Shown piece after piece: positions 10,836 to 22,259 of a DNA stretch of 64,000 nt. A program made the position numbers and the translations under genes. The notes beneath the pieces were generated by a model. That model was not told the origin of the DNA. It did no database searches and saw only the letters and a program-made list of their open reading frames with translations. How positions within the stretch are numbered: the stretch's first letter is position 1; each line of letters starts with the position of its first letter. Origin of the DNA: Ascaphus truei (lineage: Eukaryota; Chordata; Amphibia; Anura; Ascaphidae); assembly GCA_036426205.1 (NCBI GenBank), contig CM071570.1, forward strand, positions 55,364,774-55,428,773, in the 5' to 3' direction.

Positions 10836-12159
10836 GGGAGGGTTTAAAGTTAATATTTTATTAAGGTTTTGGGAGTACAGAAAAAAAGGGAAAGAGGATT
10901 CAATTATTAAACGATGGTAAAAAAAAAACATTAATTTGTATAAGTACATAATAATGAAATAAACGATATAAGTGTAGTGGAGAGGGTGATTTTGGGATAG
11001 ACTTTTAAGAAATGTGCTTAGGTTATCATGCTAATTTTCTCATTCTTATTCATAGTTATAACTATAACGCGAGACCCACTGTTCAATTTCCTCTAGTCTA
11101 AGTGGGGATTGATGACACTTGGCACATTCCTAAACTATAGATACATTAGGAGATTTTTCTATCCAAAGATTCCATATCGCTATAAACTTTTTGCAAGTAT
11201 TGTTGGTTATATTGGTTACATTTTACATCTACTAATAACTTGTTTATTATTGGGAGGTTGAGACTGTTTGCAAGCTGCTGCTGTAGAGCATCTAGATGCT
11301 GTAAGAATATGATGCACCAAGATCTTTTTAATGTGGTCATTTTTAAGGGACAGGTTTACCCAGAACTAATGTCCATGGATCAAGAGGTAGTTTCGTACAC
11401 GTAATTTAATCTATCAATATCATATTTTTCCAAAATGTTTGTATTTTAGGGCATGACCACAATGTGTCCCATAGTTCCAATCTGGTTGCATGGTCTCCAG
11501 CACTTATCCGATGAATTGTGTATATGTGTGTATGTGAGTCTTGCTGGTGTAAAATACCACCTTAATAATATTTTATAGCTATTTTCTTTCATTGTAGAAC
11601 ATACTGTAAAGAGGATCCTTTAGCTCTTAGCCATATATGTTCCCTGTCTTCCATCTCCAAAATTGACCCCAATTATTTTACCCCTTTAGTCATACAGTAT
11701 ATTGTAATTTAGTTTCTGCAGGGGATTGTGATTATAAGATATACATCAAGGAAATCATCCCTTTTCTCATAGTGCCAGATTCACAAATTACTTCATATGT
11801 TTTAAGCTCCCTATATGTTCCTGAGGTTTTACTCTGAAACTGGAAGACATGTTAAGTTTGCATATATTTCAGACTGTATTGGGAGCATGATATTTCTCTT
11901 TTATAGTTTTGACTGTTTGTATTTTTTCGTTATGGAATAAATCTTTTAATCTAATTAATCCATTTGTCTTCCAAAAGTGCCAACCAATATCTTGTTGGCC
12001 TAGTGAAAAATCTGCATTTTCAAATATAGGGATCATTGTAGATCGTAGAATTTAGACAATCTAGCTTTTATGGCCCAAGTATCCCAAATATTCACTAAAA
12101 CTGTCAATATAGGATTGCATTCTTTAATCCATTTTCTTTGGTATATGTAGCTAGGCTAC

Positions 12160-13133
12160 TGTAACGCTTGGCCTGCCCACAAGCCAGACGAGACCCCGGG
12201 ACTGAGGTGGAAAGGGATAATACCACACACATAACAGTAAACAGGGGCACGGCCGGAGTGTGGAAGTAGCGTAGATGGTCCAGGTAACAACAATAGAAAG
12301 AGTACCGTACTTGCCAACTCCAGCAGTGGTAGGTATAGTCCGTAAGTCAATGGTTGTGGAATGGAGAGAGCAGCATAGTTGAGTGTCCGTAAGCCTGGGT
12401 CGTGGAGTGGAGAGAGCAGCGAAGTAGATTGTCCGTAAGCCGTGTCCAAGGGATATAGAAGTCTGCAAGGTAAAGAGTCCAGCGCCAAGTCCAAGGGTAC
12501 CAGAGAGCAGCATAAACAAAGTCCAAAGCCAAAGGTCAATATCCAGGGAGGTAAGCAGAATATCCAGGGACAGGACCAGGGACTGAAAGACAAAAGGGGC
12601 CAGGCAACAGCAGACAGCACCAAGGTACAGAAGCTATGCAGAGCAAGGAGGTAATGGTGAGGGGAGACTAAATAGGGGGTTGGGACTTATCAGAGGAAGG
12701 GGAGGAACGGAGGAGTGGTCAGAGGAAGAACCTGATAGGAGGGAAGTGTTTGGGAAGCTGGGGCCTATTGGAGCAAGGGGAGGAACGGAGGAGCCGCCCG
12801 GGGGAGGACCTGATAGGGGAAAGGTGTCTGGGTAGCTGGGGCCTGTCACAGCAAGGGGAGGAAAGGCCCGGAGAAGAGCCTGATGGGGGGACCTGACGGG
12901 AAAGAGACAGGGACGCGCATGGAGTGTGCGCCGCGTCATTGGGGGCGGAGTCAGGTGCCCGGCGCCAGAAAATGGCAGCCTGGGTCCACGAGCGCCCGTA
13001 GGGGTGACCCGGAAGTGTGGGGGCAGAGGGAGAGGGAGCCGCAAGGAACGAGGTACGCCGGGGAGCCTGGGCGGCATGTAAGAGAGGTAAGGAGGCGCTG
13101 GCAGCGGGTATGCCCACAGCGCAGATCCTTACA
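12160..13133. mobile_element. Solo LTR (974 bp) with 5-bp TSD
   Basis: Starts TGTAACGC and ends CCTTACA, giving TG...CA termini with a short TGTAA/TTACA inverted repeat. It is flanked by GCTAC at 12155-12159 and 13134-13138, a 5-bp duplication. GC content is much higher than the L1 it interrupts. No internal genes or partner LTR are seen, so it is a solo LTR left by recombination. Gypsy-like by its ends and TSD; orientation unclear. Confidence 0.85.
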
Positions 13134-13913
13134 GCTACATAAAAAGCAATCTAGGGGACGTTGAGAGCAGGTGTCTCTCGATTTTCAGCCAGATTTAAAT
13201 CCCATATGATAAGGGCCAGTCAACCATCTGTCTTAATCGAGCAGCTATATAATATTTTGGTAGCCTCCTACCTTTGTAAATCTATATATTATTTCTTTAC
13301 ACACTCTAGATTTTTTGTCCAACCAAATAAAATTGAGAATTATGCATTACCATTGATTTAAATGAGCATTGATCATCTCAATGGGACCGTCTTTGAAAAA
13401 TATATAAGTCTGGGTAAAACATTCATTTTTATACACATTCTTTCCAACCAAAATATGGTATATTGTGTCCAATCCTTCAACTCTGTTTCTATTTTTTTTA
13501 ATTATCTGAGGAAAATTAGTTTGAAAAAGTTTATCATGTGTTTTAGTTATATACTCTCCCAAATATGTAATACTATGTGTCTTGAACTTGAAGGTGAAAT
13601 GTATCTTAATCAATCTTTTGCCATGTTGAGGAACATGTATCCGCATTGCTTCAGATTTGGAGATATTTACTTTAAATTCTGTCAAACCCCCAAACTCAAT
13701 TCCTTCGATAAATTAGGCAAGGAGATCATTGGTTTTGTTATAGTCATAAATATACAATCTGCATATAAAGATGTTTTATAACCCTTGCCCCAACTTTGAT
13801 GCCGGAGATGTCCGGATTTACTTATATTCTGGCAGACAATGCCTCATTTCCCAATGCAGACATGAGAGGAGACAATGGCACCCTTGACCCATCTCATTGC
13901 TTATGGGGAATGT

Positions 13914-14224
13914 AACAAAGAAGAGGTACCCTTCCCAAGAGATTGGATGGGAAGATAGAACCAAAATAACATGCACTCACAGATCTAATATGTTGAAGTG
14001 ATAAAAGTAGAAACTCAGGGATGCATGTAGATGTGGTAAGGACCAAAGGCACATTGAAGTCCCTAAGACTAAATGTAATGTAATTTGTTGGATTTAAATA
14101 AACTTTAATGGGCAAAAAAAAACTAAAAATAATAGGGGCACAACAAAAATTGTGTTTAAAATACAGCATATCTAATAGGGATCAACACATTTCATCAGGC
14201 GAGCGGGAGGTAATTTTCTTCTGT
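13914..14224 (-). mobile_element. 311-bp hammerhead-derived insertion with 13-bp TSD
   Basis: TTATGGGGAATGT occurs at 13901-13913 and again at 14225-14237, splitting the reading of the L1 RT domain. On the minus strand near 14185-14210 it reads CCTGATGAAATGTGTTGATC, a hammerhead core in which stem II has been deleted so that CTGATGA runs into GAAA. Probably a PLE terminal-repeat derivative. Confidence 0.7.
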
Positions 14225-14549
14225 TTATGGGGAATGTCTCTGAAATGTATCCACCATTTTTTACACTAGGTACCGGAAGATGATATAGTACGTTCACTCA
14301 TTTCAGAAAGTTTGTTCTTAGGCCATAATATTTTAAAATCGATATCATGAAAGTCACATTTATAAGATCAAATGCTTTTTCAGCATCTAAACTAATCCGT
14401 AAACGTGGGGATTGCCTTTGATTTGAGATATTTATGAGATGAATTATCCTGAAGCCTGTGTGAAAGGGTATGAATCCAACCTGATCTAATAAGGTTTTTG
14501 ACCTATGGACACATGCCTGCAGTGAACGATGGTATGGAAAGCATGGACA

Positions 14550-15020
14550 CCTAACAATATTTACCGGTGGTGAATAATTGTTGAAGGGTTAATATTGGTG
14601 GTCGATTAATTACGAGATGGTATGGTTGAGCCTAGTCAATGACTTGATACAGTTCTGGGTTAACAACTTCATTTCAACACTTACTTTTCTGGAAACACCC
14701 TAACATAACATGAGGAGGATTATTTAGTAAAGTAAAATAAATAAAATTGATTATTAAAATGAAGTCCTTTCACCTAAGGGAAAGTCTCGTAAATGTGATG
14801 CCATCCATGAGAGCTGTGGTGATGTGTTTTATAGTACAAAATGTTACCATACACTTACAATATTAATATTATTACAGTGGGGATGCACAGTGACATCAAG
14901 TACATAAACATAATGACATACAAGTAAGGACAGACAAGCGCAAACGGGTATAGAAGGTAGTGAGGGACCTGTTCCTGAGAGCTTACATACTGTTATAGAA
15001 TTGAATACAGTCAATCCAGG
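14550..15020. other. No recognisable feature
   Basis: AT-rich DNA between the L1 and the 15-kb PLE-like insertion. Nothing identified. Confidence 0.45.
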
Positions 15021-15035
15021 CATTTCTGTTTAATA

Positions 15036-15964
15036 GACAGGAAACAGAAAAACACAGCGCAAAACCGCATGGTGAAGTATATCAAAATGTAATTATATAT
15101 AAAAAAGGTGAATATTCAGCATACATTGAGGTAAAAGAAACAAGCGCATTGAGTGCATCAAGCAACGTTTCGTAGCAATCACTGCTACGTTCCCTGATGA
15201 AGTAGCGGTGATTGCTATGAAACGCGTAGGATAAGTCCTTCTCTTGCTACGATTTTTTTAGCCCCACTTCCAGTTTCGCTATATGCCGAGTGGCTAATTT
15301 AGTCACCAGTTCCGTGACTTTTAGCTTTCATTATCACTGCATTGGTGAGATCGAGACTTTGTTCCGCCTTGAACTGATTCCTGCATTACGTTTGCGGAAG
15401 AGACTACCATCCGTGTCGCTGTGACGTCACTCAGTAGCGACGCGATTCTGCTGTGCGAGCACCTACACACCGATGTTCCCGAGAGGAATCTTCCCTTGAT
15501 GAGGCTGAGACCACGGGAGAGACGGAGTTCCAGTAACACCTTCCACCGAGACCGTGAGGCTAACATCACGAACCTTTCTAATTGAGATTACCAGTAAATC
15601 ACGACATCTACTACAGTGTGGTAACCTGTTGTGCTTGATGCACTCAATGCGCTTGTTTCTTTTACCTCAATGTACGCTGAATACTCACCTTTTTTATATA
15701 TAATTACATTTTGATATACTTAACCATGCGGTTTTGCGCTGTGTTTTTCTGTTTCCTGTCTGTTTAGTGTTGTTGGAGTGTTGAGCCACCCTGACCTTCT
15801 ACAGCTGCAGCCACCAATTGTTAACACAGTTATTGTATGTTTTATTATACACTTTAAGGTTAACGGTGTCACTAAGATTGTTATAGATTAATTTCACAAT
15901 TCCACTTTCAGTAGGATAGTAGTTATATAGGTTTTATTAGTTGCGCACTGTATTTCTTTTCTTT
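15036..15964 (+). mobile_element. 929-bp PLE-like insertion with hammerhead and 15-bp TSD
   Basis: CATTTCTGTTTAATA at 15021-15035 is repeated at 15965-15979. The insert's first about 130 bp (15036-15165) is an inverted copy of 15627-15765 at high identity. The arrangement is an inverted 3'-end piece, then a hammerhead at the junction, a GC-richer body, and the same 3' piece in direct orientation. Such 5' inversions are typical of target-primed retroposition with two priming events and are common in PLEs. No protein is encoded. Confidence 0.75.
15186..15240 (+). ncRNA. Hammerhead ribozyme motif, intact core
   Basis: CTGATGA (15194-15200) is followed by a 5-bp stem II (GTAGC/GCTAT with one wobble, loop GGTGATT) and GAAA (15219-15222). 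ACGCGT is a palindromic stem III and A sits at position 17. Stem I keeps about 3 bp, probably because the inversion junction lies there. A loopless palindromic stem III fits hammerheads that act as dimers. The minus strand just upstream holds a second copy of stem II-GAAACG facing the other way. Confidence 0.7.
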
Positions 15965-15984
15965 CATTTCTGTTTAATACATCC

Positions 15985-16385
15985 GTTTCTCATAAAAATA
16001 CATACAAAAGTAAATACATTGTCTGCAAATATGACTAAGAGCGACTACGAGCATTGACATCCAGAATAAGGATTGGTGAGTAAATGTTGCACTGTCGGTG
16101 AACAGTATTGCATTTATATAATCCTTGGCCTTTATGAGTAAAGTAACTAGTATCACATTGTATACAGAATGTGGGCCTTTATTCAATATGTTATGTAAAT
16201 TATATTTAATTGTTAGACGTGTTGAGCTGAAGTAGGTAATAGTGCAAATGTAGTGCTTTTTTTAAATTCTGAAACCTATTACAAAAAGTTAAAACGTATG
16301 TATAATCCTATGAATATGGCAACAAAGATAGTAGCACTCCCTTGTTGGTGTCCAGAAGACAGAGGCGTGTATGTAAAAAATCATA
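15985..16385. other. No recognisable feature
   Basis: AT-rich DNA, no features identified. Confidence 0.45.
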
Positions 16386-16394
16386 ACAGTTAGA

Positions 16395-16625
16395 AAAATG
16401 ACATTTTCTGGAAGGAGCAGTCCTAACCAGCACTGGACACATATATGCATAAAGATGAACATTTATTGGTCTCATATTCATACGTTAGAGGCCCAATGTT
16501 TTGGTCCCCAGAGGGACCTTCAGGGGTTGGCTAGGTGTACACTATATATAGTTGTACTTTTGTAAATCCATGGAACATATGACAATTCACATAACAGTTG
16601 ATCTTAGTCTATGTATATATATCCT
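16395..16625 (-). mobile_element. HHR retroposon family B, copy 1
   Basis: About 88-90% identical by eye to 17305-17525. On the minus strand it runs ACCTAGCCAACCCCTGAAGG, stem II, AAAACATTGG and then the GAGACCAATAAATGTTCAT tail region. The motif at 16491-16530 has lost part of the CTGANGA segment and reads G12 as A, so it is dead. TSD not clear. Confidence 0.75.
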
Positions 16626-17272
16626 GTCATACCTGTTCTCTAGTCTCAATAATGATTCTGGTATCAGAACCTTGAAAACGGTACATTGAAGTGTACAGTT
16701 AATGGTGATGTGGCTTTTCTTTAAAGGTACATGAGAGATTTATACAGAACAACCATCGTCATAGCCACATCGGGACTGGGATGTTTCCCAGTCTAAAAAT
16801 TAACCAGTAATTACTCCAGGAATCCAGTGTCTCTCTCTCTTTGAACGGCCTCCGCTTCCCTCCTCCAGAAATTACATTCCTGCCTTCCTATTAAAATCCT
16901 TATTAATTACCAAATTATCCTCCCCTTTTTCAAAGTTTGACACTTCCCGTCTCTCCTGATATCTCCCTTCTCATCTTCTGTGTCCTGGCCTGTCTTGTGC
17001 TCTGCTGAATACTGTTTAATCTCTGCTCCTCATGTTTCCACTGCTTTCCCATGCATGAAACCTTTCTTGCTCATTGTTTATAGATTTGAAATTCCGTTCT
17101 GCTTTATAGACACCAAGCTCCTCCTCGCCAACTCCAAGAACATTCTGCCAACTCACCTTTTCATTTTAATAGATGTTTTCTCATGTTACCTATACAAACC
17201 AGATATGCTTTCTTTCCTCTAACATACACATTCTATTTATCAAATATGTATTTGTGCGGTCTCCCTAAATAC

Positions 17273-17527
17273 TTTATTTTTATTTATTTATTTTTATTTA
17301 TGACATTTTCGGGAAAAGCAGTCCTAACCAGCACTGGACACATATATGCAAAAAAAGATTAACATTTATTGGTCTCATATTCATAAGTTAGAGGCCCAAT
17401 GTTTTGGTCCCCAGAGGGACCTTCTTCATGGGTTGGCTAGGTATATACTATATATAGTTGTTCTTTTGTAAATCCAATGAACATATGATCATTCACATAA
17501 CAGTTGATCTTAGTCTGTGTAAATATA
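17273..17527 (-). mobile_element. HHR retroposon family B, copy 2, with 10-bp TSD
   Basis: CCCTAAATAC at 17263-17272 is repeated at 17528-17537. On the minus strand the insert ends in an A-rich tail (about 17273-17310), as expected of a reverse-transcribed RNA. With the TSD this makes a 255-bp non-autonomous retroposon bearing a hammerhead-derived hairpin in its middle. It is inserted in a LINE 3' region. Confidence 0.8.
17393..17436 (-). ncRNA. Hammerhead-derived hairpin, mutated core
   Basis: Minus strand: CATGAAGA (core C3 changed), then a perfect 6-bp stem II (GGTCCC/GGGACC, loop TCTG). AAAA stands in place of GAAA, then CATTGGG. CCC/GGG can form the base of stem I. Two core substitutions suggest loss of cleavage while the hairpin is kept. 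The copy at 16491-16530 shares the AAAA change. Confidence 0.55.
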
Positions 17528-17599
17528 CCCTAAATACCACTTGGATTGTCAGCTATTTGTGACAGGGACTCCTTTCTCCCACTATTTGCCTTTATTTAG

Positions 17600-17965
17600 T
17601 GAAGTTCTCACAATTTGGTACCATATTTCCCAGCAGTATGGCTGGTATACTATTTCTGTAAAGTGTTTAATATGTTTAGTACTATAGCGGCAGATGATTA
17701 TTTTGTAATCTTTTTACTCTTACAATCATTCACTCAATTTACCTAGCTACTTACAGTATATTTTGCGGCTCACCCCACTTACATTTTAAGAAATTTGTGG
17801 GGAAGTGATTTGATTTTTATATTGTGCTTATGCTTTATGTACTTCTTGTATTATAGTTCCTGGTATTACGTCTGTGTACATTATATGAGATATGCACATA
17901 CAAATATACATACATAAATACAAGTTATATTTGAGCTATAAGTAGAACTATAGACAAAACATGCT
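17600..17965. other. No recognisable feature
   Basis: AT-rich DNA, no features identified. Confidence 0.45.
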
Positions 17966-17977
17966 GAAAATCTAGTG

Positions 17978-18280
17978 CAGGGGTGCAGAAACTGGGATGG
18001 GGGGGACGTGAGATTTTGTGAAGTGGGCGCGGCGGTTACAGTGGCCCCACACTTCTCCGAAGGAATTTAAATTAAATACTGGGGGAGGGAAGGCGCAAGG
18101 ACTCTGTAATATTCCCTTACATTAGATTCAGGTGATGTGTCACCATGGCAACCCGGCGGCAAATGATGCCACGTGACATTGTGTTGCCATGGCAACGTGA
18201 TGTCACATGACCCCGCGGTGTCATTTGACGCCGGAGCCGAGAGAGAGGGGGGCTAAGACTGTAAAGTTTGCGCACCTCTG
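17978..18280. mobile_element. hAT-type MITE, copy 1 (303 bp)
   Basis: Starts CAGGGGTGCAGAAACT and ends AGTTTGCGCACCTCTG, imperfect terminal inverted repeats. Flanks are ATCTAGTG (17970-17977) and ATCTAATG (18281-18288), an 8-bp TSD with one change. Same family as 32986-33333. It contains GTTGCCATGGCAAC (18183-18196), a palindromic RFX X-box-like site. Confidence 0.85.
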
Positions 18281-18289
18281 ATCTAATGA

Positions 18290-20015
18290 GTTTTAAAGCA
18301 TCCTTTGAAGAGAGTGTGTGGTCCCGTGGGGTCCGGTGGCTGTGATTCAGTGTACATCCATACATATGTACCCAGGATAGCTGAGCCCTGAACACTGGGA
18401 TTACATCCCATACATTAAAGCATCCTTTGATATCTGTAGCAGCTTTTAGCCCAACTCCCAAGCAGTGCAAGATATTTGCAACACTTTCCTATTTGTGATA
18501 ATTTGTTGCAAATGTTCCCAGTAGTTTGAACAGTAAACTGTAACAATAGATAGTGTTACCGTAGTCATATAAGGATACGTTGTAGTTGTTGAGTAACACT
18601 AACTGAAGCAGCCATTATGTTAGGCACACAATCATGATTTTGACAGATTTATAACAGGAGCACCAAATGATTGCCAGTTTAGGTAAGAATGTAGAATTAT
18701 ACATTGCCACATCCTTTACATATACCAATAAGAAGAAAAAAAAGGGGGGGGGGTGTTGTATTTATTGCTGCTTTAACGGCAGTTTTCTGATTAGAAACAA
18801 ATATACTGTATACAATTCATCTAGGTAAGGTATACGTGGATTACTAAAACCTAATTTACGTTATAACATGAATCTGTCGTTGTGCTGGCTCAATCAAAAA
18901 TATTACCTGCTATAAGGAATCCCTTTTTAGAGAACCAATGTTAACTTTTTTTTTAAATATAATATAAATCTCTGTGATGGCGTAAATGTTGTTCATACAT
19001 TAGTTTATATTTGTTATAACAGGGCAGTTCTTAGAAACGGCCCCATTTTGCATTCTTGGTAGGAAATTGTTAAGTAGAACAAAGTTTTGGATTTCATAGA
19101 TACTGCGTAGAACAAAGAGTACAGAAAGGTATGCACGGAAAGGGCATAATCCGTGTAATCAGATGACTCACCTGAAGGAAACAAGCAGCTTTTAGGGAAC
19201 TTTTCCATATATAAAATGTCTTCTATTCTTGCCGCTGAAAAGGTATTCACATACAACTACAGAAATTGTTAAAAAGTCAGTGTTCTTAAGTAACAGATTT
19301 TTTCCCTGTAATTCTCCTCTCGTGTTAACCACTTGAGATTTTTATCTACTGTTGACTTCTGGTAACATGATAGTTGAATGTAATTGCCTTTAAATGGTAA
19401 GGATTTTTGTAATGCCTTTCAAACACAGTCTAATTCACACAAATGAGTTTAATAATCTAGTTTCCTTATGCTCTGCACTTCCATCTGACGTATTTATGAA
19501 AATGTTGGTAAAGTAATAACTTTGGGATATGCACTTTAGTATTTAATCTCTAATGAGATTTAGAAAAAAGGAGTGAAAAAGCTATGTTGTAAATTGACAA
19601 AACTCATTAAACAAACACAGATGGAGAGAAAAAACAAAGTAGGCTCATATTAGCTAATAGCTCTTACTGTTCAGACTTTACCGTACTGTTTTTTCTATGT
19701 GTACAGTTTGCAGTCCTTGAGTCTGGATGTTCATGTCTCTGTATTCAGGAAAATGATGGAGCCACATGTTACAAACCCTGTGATTACTGGGTTTTGTGTA
19801 ACGCACGTGTCATGAACCTGCAATATGTTTTATAAGTACAATTATTACAATAATTTAGAACATTGAAAAGCATCATTCTGATCCAGTGAGGGTTAATCAT
19901 CATTGATTCCATTCGCCTTTTTACATAGCAAAATGCCCAGTACTCTAAGATCTGATTTAGTGTAATCTGGTCTTGGTGTTGTAAGCCTTTCCTGCACCAA
20001 AGTGTTTGAGAAAGA
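18290..20015. other. Long stretch without recognised features
   Basis: AT-rich DNA. GCTGCTTTAACGGCAG at about 18768 and a G9 run at 18743 hint at a MITE end, but no partner was found. No exon-like open frames with family similarity. Confidence 0.45.
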
Positions 20016-20019
20016 CCTG

Positions 20020-20700
20020 TTAAAGGTGCAATCCCACATAGTGGGCCAGTTTCATTTCTTAAGGGCCTCTGAATGTCAATCAAGTGTTTTCTTTGCCCTT
20101 ATCCCCACCCTGTCCTCATCAGAGAACCAATAAAGGCCAGGGGAAGTGAGGAGGTGGGACTTGCTGATCATACAGGGACATCACACAAAAGGGAGCAGTC
20201 AGATGAAATGAAACCCCTCCCCAGTCTAACTTTAACAAATAAATATCAAATACTTTTAGGTGGCGGGAAAAAAAGTTATCAATTACCCAGATGGAGCAAC
20301 TCAAGCACTTTCTCCCCCCTCCCCCCCAGGATGGAAGCGGGGGGTCTCCGGAGCTGCTCTGCTTCTGCTCAGCTACCAGGGCTTTAAAGTTGGAAGCTCT
20401 TGCACCAGGTGGACCTGATGACATCACGGCTTCTTATTGGTCTGCAAGGCTTTGAAACGCCACCATAACATGAACCCTGGTAGCCGAGCAGAGCGGCTAC
20501 AGGCACCCCTTATGGAGGAAACTATCTCTGAAAGCAGGGAGTCCCTGGAGCTGAAATGAATGGGGTTCAGCTCTGGCGACCCGTATTCTTCAATTTAGGA
20601 GGGGGGGGGGGGGAAACAATTAAAAAAGAGCATGGATTTCTGCTTTAAATAGATCACAACAATTAGTTTACCATGGTCTTAGGGGGGATTGCCCTTTTAA
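20020..20700. mobile_element. TTAA-flanked foldback MITE (piggyBac-like ends)
   Basis: Begins TTAAAGGTGCAATCC and ends GGATTGCCCTTTTAA, a terminal inverted repeat matching at 13 of 15 positions with TTAA at both edges. The interior shares AGCTGAAATGAATGG-type blocks and TTCTTATTGG with the copies near 59.3 and 61.7 kb. No transposase is present. The piggyBac link rests on TTAA alone. Confidence 0.7.
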
Positions 20701-20704
20701 CGTA

Positions 20705-21110
20705 ACTGTACAAAAGTAATGTTTGCCAAAGAGATTGAAATACAAAAAACAGCCCATATATCTACTGTTGACAGTTTAGTTAAAAAATTTAAATAACTGC
20801 ATATGTGACTACTGTATGTTTGATGTGGGGAGTTTGATGTTTGCCATTAACCGGCAATGTCTTGATGCATATAATGGGCGAACAACCGTGGCTAAACGTC
20901 ACATTCCGCTGGCTAAGGCAGCCGATCGGCAGAGAGATTTCCCCTCAGCCTTTGTCTCATTGGCATTGATTATACCAGTGATCATTCTATTTCCCAATTC
21001 CTTCGGGAAATTACAAAAAATTTCTTCATCCATAGATATCACCGTTTGAGCTCAAGAAACGTGGGGGGAGGGGAATACAAAACAATTACTGAGCAGAGGA
21101 AGTTTTTGGC
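20705..21110. other. No recognisable feature
   Basis: Nothing identified between the two MITEs. Confidence 0.45.
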
Positions 21111-21111
21111 A

Positions 21112-21425
21112 TTAAGGCCCGTAATATAGTGGGCACGCTTGCTCCGCCGTGCGCGCTCGGCACTTATAGTTGGCTGTGGATAGCCAGACGTCCTATACTA
21201 GGGCCGCGCACGGCAGTGAGCATGGAGCCGGCTGACAGGGGGGAAGATTGCGAAAAGTACGTTTTGTGTGTGTGTGTGTGTGTGTGCGTGTGTGTGTGTG
21301 CGTGTGTGCGTGTGTGCGTGTGTGCGTGTGTGTGTGTGTACAATGTTAATAAATAATTTATTCTTACATAACGTGTTTTTTTTTTAATTTTAAAAATATA
21401 TAATAAATTAATAACTCACACAATC

Positions 21426-21470
<45 letters not shown>

Positions 21471-21593
21471 ACAGACTACTGCAAACCTGTCGCTCCCGGC
21501 AGTACGGACCATACACACAAAAAGTGTGCGTCAGGTGCACGTGCGTTCGCACAGGTGCCCGCGCGCCCGCACCTACTATAGAACAAGCCTAAG
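21112..21593. mobile_element. GC-rich MITE with mirrored (TG)n and (CA)n arms
   Basis: The outer ends (TAAGGCCCGTAATATAGTGG and, inverted, TTAGGCTTGTTCTATAGTAG) are imperfect inverted repeats. Inside lie (TG)n at 21265-21340 and (CA)n at 21425-21470, which are themselves inverted complements around an AT-rich centre. The dinucleotides look like expansions within mirrored arms of one foldback element. Confidence 0.6.
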
Positions 21594-21599
21594 AGGGGT

Positions 21600-22045
21600 T
21601 ATCCGTCTTCTGTATACATTGTTATTTTGTTTACAAAACATCTTTTTTTGTGAGCTTACCTTTTAAAGAGGCAATCCAATTGCTTAAATTAAAAAATAAA
21701 ACTTTTTTTCTTTTAATATATGCATCCTTTTATTACCTTTATTGAAAAATAATTACCTAAGATCGAGATCGATTCATTCTTCCATGATCGATCAGCAAAG
21801 TTCCTGCTTCCCAGGGTTCCATAAATGACTGCTTTTCAGTTTCAAATCAATCCTTCAGTAAGTGTAACTCAACAGCTACAATGCATTCTTATATTACGAA
21901 GGTAGCATTATCTATTGTTACAGTTTGCAGCTCATACTGCTGGGAATACTGGCATCAAATTATCACAAACAGAAATAAAAAAATGCTCAGTGTATTAAAA
22001 CTCATTAAAAATGGCATTGAGTTGAATTTTAAAATTAAAAAAGAA
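21600..22045. other. No recognisable feature
   Basis: AT-rich. A TTAAAGAGGCAATCC-like MITE end at about 21663 has no partner in reach. Confidence 0.4.
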
Positions 22046-22049
22046 GTAT

Positions 22050-22180
22050 TATGTAATTGTATTGTATTGTATTGTATGTCTTTATTTATATAGCGCCATT
22101 AATGTACATAGCGCTTCACAGCAGTAATACACGTGGTAATCAAATAAATAACAGATAACATAAATAACAGATCATGGGAA
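22050..22180 (-). repeat. Dispersed retroposon 3' tail, second copy
   Basis: Reverse complement of the repeat at 210-290. The minus-strand tail ends in (ATACA)n-like repeats (22053-22078), typical of a LINE 3' end. Confidence 0.65.
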
Positions 22181-22187
22181 TAATACT

Positions 22188-22252
22188 AAAGAACTGATTT
22201 ATTTTAAAGAAATACATGTAGGATATTGCTTGCATTGCTCCTTTAATCTAAC
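22188..22252. repeat. Short dispersed block shared with 29085-29152
   Basis: AGAACTGATTTATT and GCAGGATAT-like blocks occur in the same order and spacing at 29088-29130. Family unknown. Confidence 0.5.
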
Positions 22253-22259
22253 ATTTATA

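Larger units (their letters stand above)
10842..14545 (-). pseudogene. L1-type LINE ORF2 (RT and C-terminus), heavily decayed
   Basis: L1 ORF2 encodes endonuclease and reverse transcriptase. On the minus strand RISLDAEKAFDLINV (about 14330-14405) is RT motif A. A decayed LYADD and then FKVNISKSEA and SITYLGEYITK (13470-13690) follow. Far downstream, at about 11440-11560, lies CWRPCNQIGTMGHI, the L1 zinc-knuckle region, aligning with CWRGCGQRGDMPHI in the L1 at 39.7-40.3 kb. A likely 3' end (TTATTAAGGTTTTGGGAG) is near 10845. Many stops and frame changes mark it as old. It is interrupted by a 311-bp insertion (13914-14224) and a solo LTR (12160-13133), each with its own TSD. The endonuclease half is not recognisable. 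Confidence 0.75.
16800..17590 (+). mobile_element. Decayed L2/CR1-type LINE 3' region
   Basis: The stretch CTTCCTATTAAAATCCTTAT and following bases aligns with the L2-like coding end at 54975-55020. The piece GATTGTCAG...GACAGGGACTCCTT (about 17545-17575) resembles the usual 3' UTR of this LINE type. It is split by the retroposon at 17273-17527. Confidence 0.5.

Noticed and set aside
12156..13164. Several frames of 90-155 codons in a GC-rich block
   Set aside because: They lie wholly within a solo LTR defined by TG...CA ends and a TSD; LTRs of this type are non-coding.
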